A stretch of DNA of 64,000 nt. It comes from Talinum fruticosum (Eukaryota > Streptophyta > Magnoliopsida > Caryophyllales > Talinaceae). Below the pieces are notes generated by a model. The model was not told the origin of the DNA. It worked only from the letters and a program-made list of their open reading frames with translations, and did no database searches. Location: NCBI GenBank assembly GCA_021018815.1, contig JAITYX010000010.1:7927001-7991000 (forward strand). Reading direction: 5' to 3'. Positions 1 through 12,705 of the stretch are shown in pieces. The translations under genes and the position numbers were made by a program. Position 1 is the first letter of the stretch. Each line of letters begins with the position of its first letter.

Positions 1-1871
1 CAAATCATGCTTTATGGTTAGCTGGAGTATGCTATTGCTGTCAATCATGAGCTCATTATGTATGCTTGTGGAAGATCTCACATATGGGTACTTTAGTGAG
101 CAATAAATAGTCTTAAGAAATTGTTGAGGATAACTTGGGTGATAAATATGGTCTTTGTATTTTTCTTTTTTATTTTGGACGTTATTTTTTTCTCTTCATT
201 TTAATGGAGGATAATTTGAGTAAAACTTTTGTGAGAAGGGCTACTGATGTTGTACTTATCCTTTTAAAAAAAAAAAAATAGTCACAAGAAATTACTAAGG
301 AACATCCAACTTGAGAATTTCCGTGCAGTTGCAATGTGATCACTATGTTATGTGGACTTTTTATTTCAACCCCAAATATCTACGTTGGACACTCGACATT
401 TGGACATGAGTATACACTCGACACTTCATTTTTTAAAAAAATGCACAAAATTATCCACAAAACTTGCCAAGTCCAACACAGTACCTCCGTCGAACAGTTG
501 ACGTTTCACCATGGATATGGCCAAGTTCGAGTAACATAAGTCGTCTAGTAGCTTTTATCGTGACGGATAAACTCATATCTTGAAGTGGCGACGAAGTGGA
601 ATAAATGTTAATGGTGTGGAAATTTCTTAAAATATTGTACCTATGTGCATTTTATTTGGATGTCTAATGTTTTTCCGCTTCTTTTCATGCTCGATAAAGT
701 TGCATACCGGAGGTTTATTTTCTCTTTGAGGATATCAAAGTAATGTTTTCTCTTGTTCTTTTAGAAAAAATAAAGTTAGCTGCATTATTTAACTACTCGG
801 TTATGCGGTAGAATCTTATGTGGTATGAACAAAAATCCTGTCATGACAGTTTATCTTAAATATGAATTCACAAAATTGTTGTGCTATTTCCCGAATGCAA
901 ATGTATCGAACATTATGTGATGCATTTATCTTACTTATGACCAATGTTCTTATTAATCAACATATCTCTTTATAGTAATCAACACAAGAATTCAAGGCAT
1001 ATGTGGTAGAAGCTATTATGAAGAGTGTACTGTGGATAAGAATAAGATCCTTGAATATAGTTGGGTGGTAAAAGAGGTAAAAAAGATGAAGTTTTGAATT
1101 CTGGTGGAAATTAATGCAACGCCAGAGGGAACTTCAAGTCTGATTCAATGACAAAAGAGGCTGCAAGAATAAAGACGACGGAAAACGGGCCACTAAGATA
1201 CTTTTGGATAAACAATACAATTAGTAGGTACTCAATGCTTTTCAAAATTAAAGTTCCAAGGAAAATAGCCCCCCCAATAAATTTGACACACCCTCCCCAA
1301 ACTTGCATAGATAGAAATTCGGTATTGATTTGGGTTCTTAGGCAACCCTTCTTTGCTATACGGAATAATGTCGGTCTTTCGGATCGAAACCCATTTGAGC
1401 TTTTGAACTTGCCTTTCCTGGACATGCAAGGAGAATGTAATGAAGTAGCTGAGAGACAAAAAGAAGAAAAAGGAAGAAGGTTCCTTTCCCTTGGGGAGGT
1501 TGTTGTTGAAAGGGGCATGACCGAGGTGTCTTAACAACAGCAGACTGTTGTCCGGACTGTTATGGAATGACGAAACAATTGAGTATTCAAGTTGGTGAAG
1601 ATGCCCGAGTGATGGTGAGAATGAAATTTTGCACATTTTTTTGTTTTCCACTTTAGAAGCCAGGCTAGCAAAGACTCGTGTAATCCAAGAAAATCTTTTA
1701 TTCTTGTTTTCTCGCTGTATATTTTTGTGTTTCGGGTTCCGATTCCGAGTTTCCTTTCGTAAAGTAATGATTGGCACAAGGCTTGTTTCACGACTGGAAA
1801 TTAGGTTTTTGAAGTTTCGATCGGATCTTAATGGTTTCATGAAACATTTGGGTCCAATCACCACTTGAATT
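1..1871. other. AT-rich intergenic DNA with one doubtful ORF
   Basis: No gene is recognised here. The longest minus-strand ORF (1111-1518, 135 codons) has a Ser/Arg-rich start and a hydrophobic second half that could hold two membrane segments. It overlaps equally long ORFs on the other strand and in another frame, and I recognise no family. It could be chance or the remnant of a gene. Confidence 0.4.
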
Positions 1872-2016
1872 GGGAATATTTACAATTGACTGCCATTTTA
1901 ATTTATATTTACACTTTTGGTCATCAAATTTACACCTTAGTTATCCTTTTTAAATAAAAAAGACAGCTATACCTTCCTCCTTCCCTATCTCCTTATCAGC
2001 CTCTCTCTCTCTCTGT

Positions 2017-2048
<32 letters not shown>

Positions 2049-2708
2049 CCTCCTCCTGTCTCTCTCGTATCTCTCTCTCTTCCTGTGTCTCTCTCTCTCC
2101 TCCACCCTCTCTTACATTTTTTAATTTTCTTAAATAGAAATTAAAAAAATTAATTATTTATGTTATGATAAATTTTTTCAATAAAAAATTATTTCACATT
2201 TTAAATTTTATTTTTTTATTAGAATTCTTTTTAGTACTATTATGTGTTTTGATTATTATAAATGAATAATTTATTTTTCGAACAAAAAATAAAAAATTAT
2301 TTTTATAGTCTTATTTTAAATAAAATTTAAATTTAAATTTTATTATTATATACAAATTTAAAATTTAAAATTATTATTCTATTTAAATTTAAATAATAAT
2401 AAAATTTAAATTTAAATTCTATTTAAAACAAGATCATAAAAATAAATTATTATTTTTTGCTAAAAAATAAATAAATTTATTTAATAATAAAAACACATAA
2501 TAATACTAAAAAATAATTTTAATAATAAAAATAAATTTTAAAATGTGAAATAATTTTTTTATTGAAAGAATTTTTTAAAATTATCATAATACAAATAGTT
2601 AATTTTTTTAATTTTTATTTAAAAAATAAAAAAATATTTAAGAGAGGGTGGAGGAGAGAGACACACACAGAGAGGGGGAAGGAGAGAGAGACACAGAGAG
2701 AGAGAGGG

Positions 2709-2746
<38 letters not shown>

Positions 2747-2935
2747 AGAGGGAGAAGAGAGAAGGAGAGACAGAGAGAGAGAGAGAGAGAGAGGCGCTGA
2801 TAGAGAGGGAAAGGAGAGAGGGAAGTAGGAGGCTATAGCTATCTTTTTATCTTAAAAAGTATGATTAAGGTGTAAATTTGATAACTAAAAATGTAAATAT
2901 AAATTAAAATGTCACTCAATTGTGAATATCTCTTA
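1872..2935. repeat. Foldback element: 1.06-kb near-palindrome with CT/GA-rich arms
   Basis: The sequence from 1872 inward matches, in reverse complement, the sequence from 2935 inward over nearly its whole length: an ACAATTGA(C/G)TG terminus, a stretch ending ATTTACACCTTA, a CT microsatellite (1998-2102, mirrored as GA at 2641-2826), then an AT-rich arm. The centre lies near 2365-2380. TGAATT occurs just outside both ends (1866-1871 and 2936-2941) and may be a target duplication. There is no coding capacity. A non-autonomous foldback or MITE-like DNA transposon is likely; the superfamily is unclear. Confidence 0.75.
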
Positions 2936-2941
2936 TGAATT

Positions 2942-5126
2942 ATACTTCATATATCACCCTCTACCCCCCGGCAAAAAAATCCATTTTTAACAATTATATA
3001 TTCTAATTTTTTGGAGTAATTCTTGGTAATTGCTAGAATCCTTTGCAAAGGATATGGGAATTTAATTTCCTCTCCTCTTCCTACAATGAATATGTCGAGC
3101 ACTTTCTTTTCTTTTCTTTTTTTTTTTTGGAATCAAAAGGTCATTCTATCTTGGGCTTTATACGGAATGTTAGGACTGAGTCTGTTGGGTTTCGTTGGGC
3201 TTGAAAGCCCATTTATACTTGTGGCCGCTGGAACTTGTAGAAGATAAATCCCCAAATTTCACAATAACCGAACTGAAGGTTCTTGTCAATAAAAAGTAGA
3301 GATCTTCATTCACAATATATTAATATAAAAATTTCAAAAAATATGAAATTTTTTAAGAAGATCAATATCAAATTAGTAACTTAGAGTTGAAAAAATTTGA
3401 TACGACATGATTACCGATATGAACTCGACGATAACTCGATACAAAGTTAGGTTGATTTGAGTATAGATTTTCAACTCGTTTAGTTAAATGGGTTCACATG
3501 TTCAATCGGTTTAATTAATTGTGTTATTTAAGGTCAAAATTCTCGTCATAACAATAACACGTTTAACCCATTTATTTTTAAAAATTAAAATAAAAAATAT
3601 CTATGTAATTTTTGAAAATTGCGGGGTAAATGAAATTTGAAAATTAAAGGGGGTGGGGGCTATTAGGGAAATAAAAATGTGAAAAATGAAGGCTTCTTAC
3701 ATATTTATGGCGAGAGGATGTATGTTTTTAAAATTATGGAGTATGCATAATGGCCTTGAGATGATGAAGGAGATTCAAGATTTATTTCTTATACTAATAA
3801 TTTTTTTCCAATTAATAATCTTAAATGGACAAAATATGTATTTAAGTAGTCTTAAATTAAAGTAAATGGGTCAATGGGTCAAGTTTAGGTCAACCCGTTT
3901 AAAAAATAAACGAGTACATGTTAAGATTTTCAACCCGTTTGATAAATGGGTTAGGTTTAGGTTAACATTTTTTCGACCCGTTTAAGTTCAACATGAATAC
4001 AAACTCTACCCAACCTAATCTATTAGCCAGTTCGGAGTTAAATAAACATGTATTATTAAGTCTTTAACAATATATTTTACACTTAAAACGAGTATTTAAA
4101 TGGCAACATAAAATAAAAAACTTTGAGAAGCACAAACTGGTCTAAGAACAAAGATTAATAAAAGATGAAAGATCGAAATCATATAGTGATGGAGGAAAAG
4201 GAAAGTTTGTCAAATGACCTAAACAAAACATGATGGCCCAATACTTCAAACCTAACATAAAACAATCTTAACATGAGACTAGACAATGCTTGGAAACCAA
4301 ACAAATAGACTAAAGAGCCTCAAGTTCTATATCCCTTTTTAAACATAAAAGATAAGCTCAAAAGTAGAATAAACTATATTATGCATGCTGCTCAAGCAAC
4401 CAAACATAACAAACAAAAATCAAAACCATGCAATCACATCTTTTTATCTTTCAATGAAACAAACCTCATTTTTCTTCCTCCCTCATGTGTCAACAATAGA
4501 ATTAGACGCGGAAATATATTATACTTGGTCCTATTGATGAACCATACGTGATTACGTAAAAATTATTATGCTGTTACAAAGTATTTAAACTTTATTGTCA
4601 AATACTTATATTTAAACTCAGTTATATCGTCCTTTACTCTTCCTTCCACTAAATAGAGATAAATGAGCCGATAAAATGATTGAGTAAGTAATCATTATTC
4701 ATTAGAAGTTAAGATCTATATATAAAAAAATGCTTGATAATTAGTAGGATCATTTACTTTTAACAATATATGTATATGAATGTTTTTTTGGGGGTAAAAA
4801 AAAGTTAAAAGATTATGGAGATGCCATAATTACAAGTACTCAAGCCAATGGTGGACCCTTAGGATGAGTTTGTGAGTATATAGTTGCACAATCCTAGTCT
4901 TTTAGTCTCAATTTTCCCAACCACCCATACCAATAACACATCCTATAGACTATGTGAAGTGAAATCCTACCTCCTCTCTTTTACTTCTTTGGCAATCCCC
5001 TATCTCTTTCTCATGAGTATTTCTTGCTCTCACTTTATTCATCTCCTCAAGTTTGGACCCTCCCTGAATTATCTCCTCTCCCTTTTTCTGTTTGTAAGTT
5101 ACATTCACCTCTCTCATTTGCTCCAC
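2942..5126. other. Gene-less AT-rich DNA with repeated ACCCGTTT / AAATGGGT words
   Basis: No gene seen. Between about 3470 and 4000 the words AAATGGGT and its complement, AACCCGTTT and CCCGTTTA recur in both orientations, which suggests an old dispersed repeat. The last 500 bases are the upstream region of the aspartic protease gene and contain no obvious coding sequence. Confidence 0.4.
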
Positions 5127-5137
5127 TATTTATAAGG
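5127..5137 (+). promoter_or_regulatory. Candidate TATA box of the aspartic protease gene
   Basis: TATTTATAAGG lies 40-50 bases before the ATG at 5177, in a CT-rich context. If used, the 5' leader would be very short (about 10-20 bases). A weaker alternative (GTATATAG) lies near 4875. This call rests on motif and position only. Confidence 0.35.
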
Positions 5138-5176
5138 AAACCCATAGTAGTTAGTGGCATATACTTCATACACAAA

Positions 5177-6557
5177 ATGGCCCTTTTTTGTTTCACTCTT
5201 TGCTTAAGGCTACACTACTTGCCTTTGCTATACTATTCCTATTTGCCAAACCCACACTTTCCACCTCAAGGAGGGCCCTTAATCATGCCAAACCCACCCA
5301 TTTTGGCTTCCGAGTTACCCTCAAACACTTTGATCATGGGTCCAATTTCACCAAGTTGGAGCGGGTCCAACGGGGCATCAAGCGGGGAGGAGCAGGCTAC
5401 AAAGGTTAAATGCAATGGTTTTGGCTTCGGGTTCGAGGCTCATATGAAGTGGAGTCCAAAGTCCAGCCGGGAAATGGCGAGTTCTTAATGGATGTTGCCA
5501 TTGGGACACCGCCCAACCTGTTTTCTGCCATAATGGATACGGGCAGTGACTTGATTTGGACCCAATGCAAGCCATGTGAGCAATGTTTTGATCAATCCAC
5601 ACCCATATTTGACCCCCAAAATCATCCACTTTTTCTGAACTTTCTTGCTCTAGCTCACTTTGTGAAGCCCTCCCCACATCTACCTGTGAGGAAGGGTGTC
5701 AATACATGTACACATATGGTGACTACTCCTCCACCCAAGGCATCCTAGCCATCGAGACATTCACCTTCGGGTCGGGCTCGGGATCCGACAAGGTCTCTGT
5801 CCCAAACATTGGGTTCGGGTGTGGGGAAGACAATGAGGGCAATGGGTTCGACCAGGGTGCGGGTCTAGTTGGTCTAGGCCGGGGCCCATTATCCCTAGTG
5901 TCACAATTAGATGAGCCCAAATTCTCCTATTGCTTGACCTCAATTGATGGAACCAAAACAAGCACCCTATTGATGGGATCCCTAGCTACGGCCAACACCT
6001 CATTATCAAGTAGTGACAGTAAAGCAACAAAAATCATCACAACCCCACTAGCCAAGAACCCATCACAACCCTCATTCTATTACCTTACACTTGAAGGGAT
6101 TAGTGTAGGGTCCACTCAATTGCCTCTCAAAGAAGACACTTTTGCCCTCAATGAAGATGGGGGTGGTGGGCTCATTATTGACTCAGGAACCACAATCACA
6201 TACTTGGAGCAAAGTGCATTCAATGAACTCAAAAAGGAGTTCACCTCACAAATGCACCTCCCATTGGATGATTCGGGCTCGGCTGGGCTTGATCTATGCT
6301 TCAAGATGCCTGAGGATACATCAAATTTGGAGGTACCCAAGTTGGTTTTTCACTTCAAGGAGGCACATTTGGAGCTACCAAGTGAGAACTACTTGATCGG
6401 CGACACGAATTTGGGCATACTTTGCTTGGCAATGGGGAGTTCAAGTGGGATGTCAATCTTTGGAAATGTTCAACAACAAAATATGATGGTGGTCCATGAC
6501 CTTGAGAAGGAGACCTTGTCTTTCATTCCCACTCAATGTGATGCATTATTATCATAA
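5177..6557 (+). CDS. Nepenthesin-type aspartic protease (A1 family), single exon, reading frame broken in 5' half
   Basis: Pepsin-like (A1) protease of the plant nepenthesin group; members are secreted or vacuolar endopeptidases with two catalytic aspartates. Visible in order: a hydrophobic signal segment (about 5190-5260), a basic propeptide, the N-lobe with GNGEFLMDVAIGTPP and catalytic DTGSD (Asp at 5536), the Cys-rich insert starting CKPCEQC, the flap YTYGDYSSTQG (5706 on), and the C-lobe with IIDSGTT (Asp at 6180) and a C-terminal FGNVQQQNMMVV. The stop is at 6555. The full length would be about 460 residues, normal for the family. The ATG at 5177 precedes the signal segment but is out of frame with it. 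Frame changes lie near 5184-5189 (T run), 5384-5387 (G run), 5434, 5444 and 5618-5621 (A run). Each is explained by one missing base, while the last 930 bases are clean. It may be an intact gene with consensus errors or a recent pseudogene. Confidence 0.9.
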
Positions 6558-8779
6558 TTACTTGTGATCATGAGTTAATATTGCTACTTTCACGCATGTT
6601 TTACTTGTGATTTTGTATATTTTTCTGAAACCATTTCTTTGCTTAGTTTCAATGTTGTTCCTATAGTTCAAAATAAGCAGGGAAGAATATCATTTATCCA
6701 TTCTCTCTCTCTCTCTCTCTTTTACGTAAATCTCAAAAATCCCCTTAAAATGCAGAATGAAAAGGTTTTCAAATAGAAGAAATAAATAAAGTTATCTCTC
6801 ACTTTTTTTGATAATTTCTTTTTTCCAATTAATAGAAGCACCATAGATACGATGGCTAAACAAAATTCTCTCTCATTAATTCGGCATTTCGGAGGGATTT
6901 CGAAGGTTATTTATTAGTGAATTTTCTCCCAATACAGCAAAGATTGAAAAAACATGGTCATTATGTTGAGTGTTTCTCGTGCATGAAATCACGTTGGTGG
7001 GTTTGACGATAAGAAAATGGACAAGCAAATCAAATATGAGATGTATAGACAATAATAAGTAGATAAGATGTCGAGGAATTTCTCATGCTAACTTTGTCTT
7101 AGACTTTGGCAAATTGTTGAGTTGTGGATTGGTTTGATCTTTAAAATTAAATGATCGAATCGAGTGGTGGTGGGGTCATGGATTAGTAGCTTGACTCAAT
7201 TTAGCCTACGAGGCTAATGTAACTTAACTTGATTGATAATCAATCCATATTGGATGTTTCAAAAGTCTTTAACTGAACTCTCTTAATCTATGTCGGTATA
7301 TTGGCAAAATAATACATGGGACTTAAGCCGATAAACCTTGGGAACTTTAGTCAAGGGAAAGAATTACTCTCCAAATTTTGTAGCTTGAAAGGCTGAAAAT
7401 CAGTACTTCAACCCCTTATACATTCACACACTTTTTTATTTTTTTTCTGTTAAAGAAGACGGAAAATACAAATAAATAAATATTACAGGATTAGTAATGG
7501 GAGCATGCACTCGAGTTACATATCCTCCTTACCATATTTCTATCAGCGTCTAAAATGATAAAAAGTTCATTATTAATACAAAAGGAAAAAGACTTTATAA
7601 AATTCTCCTCAACTTTTCTCCTTTTTTGATGATGATTCTTTTTTAATTTTTACCGTTTGATCTTCCCTTAATAGTTGTCCCACTTTCCGCTTTGTCCTGG
7701 CGTTTCCTTTATCACTTTTCTTTTGCTGGATGTTACATTCCTTCACTAGCCGCTTGTGTCCTGTCTTTTGTTCACGACCTTTCCCGCACCAAGAAACAAA
7801 GTTAGTAACACTTGATAAAGACTCAATTATCTTTTGACTAGTTCTTGCCACAAGTTCCTCCCCGAGCAGACTTCTTTTATGTGTCTTGATCACTTTCTTG
7901 GTGACTTTCTTCTTCCCCTTAAAATGCATGCTACTTTCGTCTTCCCCTTGAAATGTATATATGCTATCTCTTACATATGTAGAAACTACATATTATGGAA
8001 CTCTTGGTACTTAGTGAAAAAATGATATACTGGTGTAGCAAGTATAGGAAGGCATATGCATGGTTGATGGTAAAAAGTCTTCCTGTGGAGACACCAAATC
8101 CCAAAAAGGTCTTGCTTTACTAGGTCACCTATTGATAGGCACAATTTAATAATTAACGGAAAATAGGCACAATTTAATAAATAACAGGAAGAGGATTGTG
8201 GAAAGTAAATGATTTGGATGCCCTTAAATGGGAGCATAGATAGTGGGCTTATTCTCATACTTACTTTTGTTCACTGTGGAAATAATTCAAATAGATCCCA
8301 AGTTAATATGTGCACTTATTCTCATACTTACTTTTGTTCATTGTGGCCTCCTCGGAACGTAGTATGTTTAGAATCTTAGTGTGTTTGTGGCTTTTGCAAA
8401 ACACTGTAGAATGTGAATAAGGAAGAGTCAAGCATGTCATCAGAAGCATCAACTTCTTAAAGGCATCCCAAGAGAAGGATTACTGTAGGCCATCAAGCAT
8501 GTATATAGAAGGCACAAACGGGACCATATGACAAAAATATTGTTCAATTTCATTTTTTCTATTGGAGATTGAATTGATTTTGGAATATTTGATTTTTTGA
8601 AGTTATTGAATTTTGAATTGTGCTGGTAAATTCGGAAATTTAAATCACAGGATTCCTCCCTCCTTCCCATCCAGCCCCTCCCCCAAAAAATATTGTTATA
8701 CGCAACAATGTCCCTAAACTATCAATATTTCTCTTGGCAAGTTGTCTCTTTGGTGAGCGAGACTTTTCGTCGGTTTTTG
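6558..8779. other. Gene-less DNA; short direct repeats
   Basis: No gene recognised. A Lys-rich minus-strand ORF (7609-7929) looks like the translation of biased sequence. A 31-base word starting CTTATTCTCATACTTAC is repeated at about 8249-8279 and 8316-8346, and a GGCACAATTTAATAA word is repeated near 8136 and 8166. A short CT run lies at 6702-6720. Confidence 0.4.
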
Positions 8780-10205
8780 TGATGCCCGGAGTAAAAGAAT
8801 ATTAAGTAAAAATAGTCGATTTATATATGTGATCTATTTACTAAGTAACTTAATTTGATCATTGGTTATAAAAAATTCATATATTGTGCTAATTAATATA
8901 CATATATACTTAGGAGCATGTTTACTAGTAAACATACCAATTTAGTTGGGCATGATACGAAGAGTGAGTTTAGCAAAATATTTATTGGACCTGCAAGTAT
9001 GCTTGGAATAAATAAGAACGTGATTATTGATCCTAAAATAAACATCAATACATTTGACCATATCATAATTATCATCCTAAGGTCTAAAAAAAATTACTTT
9101 CTTCCAAAAACCTCAGCATTTAGGCCAAAAATTTGATTGCTTACTCCACTCTTCTTTGTCTACTGTTGCACCCTACATCTTTAACCCCTATCTCTAAGTA
9201 TCCATGCTTCACAATCAATTACTTTCCTCCAAATCTGCTCCACTCCACTTCTCTATACTATGCTCCGACCATCATTGTAACACCACTCCTCCTCCAAATA
9301 TGATACACTCAACTTGTCTACTCCATACTCCAAATAATTATTACAACCCTTCCAAATCTACTACATAAAATCAAGTAGGATGCTTGAATTAAAAATGTTT
9401 GTCATTTTCTCATGCAAAACCAAGCAGCTCCAAAGAAGAGAGAGAGAGAGAGAATATTAAGGGGACTCCATCTTCTTCCACCACATTCATTTCAAGATTC
9501 AACCTTATTGTTCAACATCTTCACTAAGGGTAGAACCAAGAACAAAGGTAAAGGGGTAGAAGGAAGGTTCAAGAATATAACAAATAACAAGAATTTAGCT
9601 CTAATCATACTCATTAAGGTGGGTTTCCTTCTCTTCTCCACTATATATTATTTTCTGACCAAAATGAATTTCGTAAGTGTGCTTGTGGACCAACTTTGAA
9701 TGCTCAAAACTACAAAAAATTGTTTCATATATGTGTTTTTGGAGTAACTCATTGATATAAATATGCTAGGAGGATGTTAGAAAAGAAAAAGGAGTAAAAA
9801 CATGATCATCATCATCTACTTGGTTGAGCTTCTCTTTTTGTTGTTATAATTTCATGCATGAACATGAGAGTGTACTAAACATGTTTAAATCTTTATGAAA
9901 TCATGATTTTGTTAAGATTTGAAATATGCTAGTGAATATACTTGGTGTAGTTCTTTTACGGAGGGGTGATCGTAAATGTTAGCTCGAGTTTGCTCAAATC
10001 TTAGTTTGAGAACTATTTGCCTTGTATGTATATTTTAATGAGTTTTATTGAATTAAATATGATAATTAAAAGGTAAGAAATCTTCTAAGACAATTCTCTC
10101 ATAGATAAAATACGAAAAAAACAAAAGAAATTAAAGAATAAAAAAGAATTTGGGAGTCACTGTTACCCACCACGGGTGTCTCCACAAGCTGTGGGGCAGG
10201 CCGTG
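8780..10205 (+). mobile_element. LTR-like fragment, same family as the right arm at about 17.6-18.3 kb
   Basis: It begins TGATGCCCGG, typical of the start of long LTRs of some plant Ty3 elements. A GA-rich leader follows near 9430. From about 9775 to 10205 it aligns with 17590-18060: TTGAGC..TCTTT, TTAGCTC(G/A)AGTT, GTTTGAGAA, then a GC-rich CCCACCACGGG block. It stops abruptly at about 10205, where the kinesin fragment begins. No 3' terminus or target duplication is visible, so this is probably a truncated copy. Confidence 0.45.
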
Positions 10206-10420
10206 GTAGTCAGCAACATAATACCCTTTTCAGCATCGCCTTTGCGAATTTTTTCCCTTTTCGGTAGAGCTATTATGTTGCTTCAGTCTTTTGATTTCAT
10301 GTTATTGATTTGGCAGATCATGTGTTCGATCAAACTTGTCCGAATTCTAGGGTTTATGAGCTTCTTACTAAGGATATTATCCACGACGCCGTTGAAGGGT
10401 TCAATGTTAATAGATAGGGG
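10206..10420 (+). pseudogene. Kinesin motor-domain gene fragment (one exon with intron flanks)
   Basis: 10317-10405 reads DHVFDQTCPNSRVYELLTKD and then IIHDAVEGFN, which matches the plant kinesin-7/CENP-E-like motor domain just before its P-loop (family pattern: F-D-x-V-F ... VYE ... TKDI ... AVEGFN). It is preceded by a pyrimidine-rich stretch ending TTGGCAG (acceptor) and followed by GT (donor), so it looks like genomic exon DNA with intron flanks rather than a cDNA copy. The P-loop and the rest of the motor are absent. The left edge abuts LTR-like sequence. It is a displaced or captured fragment, non-functional as it stands. Confidence 0.7.
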
Positions 10421-11713
10421 AAAGAACAATAAAGTTTGTTAATAGACAGGGGGAAAAGAAAGCACAATAGTGAAGGCACAACCTTGATAAGCAAGATGAA
10501 CATTCAAAAAATTCTGAAAAGTTGCTTTCAATGGACAATATGAAGGCAAAATGAATGTTAACAATTTAGCATATGAAGTGAAGTGGGCTTAGATGTTAAA
10601 ACACAAAAAATTCATGATCCATATAAAGGCATGTAATGATGGTTCTTAGAATGCTGTTCAAATAAATCAGCATTTGGCAATTTTAATCGGTGGGTGGTAA
10701 AAAGGGAAAGGTGGTGGGAAGTGTCAGAAAATAGCAGTCACAATTCTAGTTCATTAACAATTTATGAGGATGATATATATAGTATGTTACTGAATGGATA
10801 TCCTCACTTTTACCACCTATCTGTGAGTTCATGGGCTATTATTTTGCATGATTTGTATTCTGTTTGCTCTTGTTCATAATGAAAATTGATGTACTCATAA
10901 CAATTTTTGGCTCCCAATTATAAATTTGTGTTCAATTTGATTTAAATATTTCCTTATTTAAATGTAATTTTTAGTTTTTAGTAATGTTAAATTTGAGAAA
11001 ATAAACAATTTAATCATACTAAAACTTTGACTTCCCTCTTCAATTGATTTTATAATTTAAAAAATTTATTTTAATACTGGAATTTATCACGTAATCCATG
11101 ATTTCTCCAACTTTCTCTTTCTCAATCTAGCAGTCGATATTTTGTGTGTATTATCTTCCAATCGTTCAATCGGATTAGCCCTAATTTTTCACACTCAGAT
11201 AATTCTCTTGCTATACATTGTCTAGAGCTGCCTAATCTTTAATTCCCCATAATATTAATGTCTAACGGTGAATGTTTTCTACTTAACAATGTGATTGTGC
11301 TATGTGCCATAAACTTTGCAGTTCTATGTAGAAGTTAGCATGTCCTTTAATAATATGACTATTCATAATGAGATGATTGTGAATGTATTCGAAGTGGTTG
11401 AAGGACACATTTATGCACATGTTAGAAGTGATTTGCTGCTTCTGTTGTCTCAGATTTCTTTCCCAATCTTCTACTTTGGCTTGTTTCTCACTCCATATGA
11501 TTTAACTGAGTATTTTACAAAACCTTAAAACTATTAATTGTTTTCTCCTATTCATTTTCATGACTAAAGAGGGGAGAAACAGAAACCGAAAACTGAAAAA
11601 ATTGAAAAAATATAAACTGAAAACTGCATAATGAAAGATGACTTTTGGCCAACTAAAATACTTGCATATGTTCCAAGATGCACCTTGTCTTGGCCCGCCG
11701 AGATATTGCCTGG
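10421..11713. other. Gene-less AT-rich DNA
   Basis: Only short unsupported ORFs. Some of it may belong to the same captured segment as the kinesin exon (intron DNA), but I cannot show that. Confidence 0.4.
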
Positions 11714-12705
11714 TGTTACACCAAATTTTGACTCTTATATATTTAAAATTTTTATTATTAATATTAATTTTTGTAGTGAAAAATAAAAAAATATGCCAAG
11801 TATATAAAAATAACAATAAAATTGTAACAAGAAAAAGCCCAAAAGGCCCAAAGTGCATAATCCAAACAAAAAAGGAAAAAATGGAAAAGACTCAAAAATA
11901 AAAAATAAAGATAAAGATAAAATTTTTTTCATAGGAGATGGCAGCTGGCAGGTCACCGTCCCCCTCCAAAAAAAAAGGAAAAGAAAAAAAGAAAAGAAAA
12001 ATGGGTAAATTTGGTTGGTCCCCCTATTTCATAAAAAACAAAAAAAGGAAAAAAACAAATACAAGAGAGTGAGAGACAAAAGAAAAAATTTACAGGTTTT
12101 CTTTTTGTCATTTCTTGACACACAGCCCTCCCAACGGCTCTCCACCACCTCTTTGTTTGTCCTGTTTTTATTTTCATTTTATTTTATTATTTTATTATTA
12201 TTTATTTTTTGTTTTAAAAAAAGAGGTTACTAGGATTTGGAGAGCCCCATTTGTTTTATAAACACCCCTTATGACTTCCTAGGGGGCTTATTTTTTTTAA
12301 AAATCTCTATCTTTTAAAAAATTCTATCTCCCTTCTTTAATCTTTTAAGGAGTGGTTTGATTAACTAAAAGTTAACTCTATTTACAAGTTGATTAAATTT
12401 AAGTTAATCTATGTATCTTTTTTTAATATTGAATAAGTCAAACTTTCTTTTAAGTTAGCCAAATATTTTCTTCATCTCAAGAAATAAGAGGATAATTTTT
12501 CTTATTACCACTTTTTAAGTTTGATGAGATTACATAACATCATTTTCTTTTCTTTCTTTTTCAGTTTTCTCTCTCTACACTTATCTTCTTTCATTTTATG
12601 ATGATTAACCATGCACATACATAACATTTTATTCTTTCTTACTTTCTTTTTACATTCTTTTGCCTATCCATTTATTTATTTGTTCTTGTTATTCCTTTTA
12701 AGTAC

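Noticed and set aside
2562..2828. ORF rich in Arg/Glu
   Set aside because: Translation of the GA microsatellite in the foldback arm.
4884..5135. ORF upstream of the protease gene
   Set aside because: Overlaps the promoter region; CT-rich, no recognisable content.
7609..7929. Lys-rich 106-codon ORF, minus strand
   Set aside because: No family recognised, biased composition, no promoter or homologue evidence.
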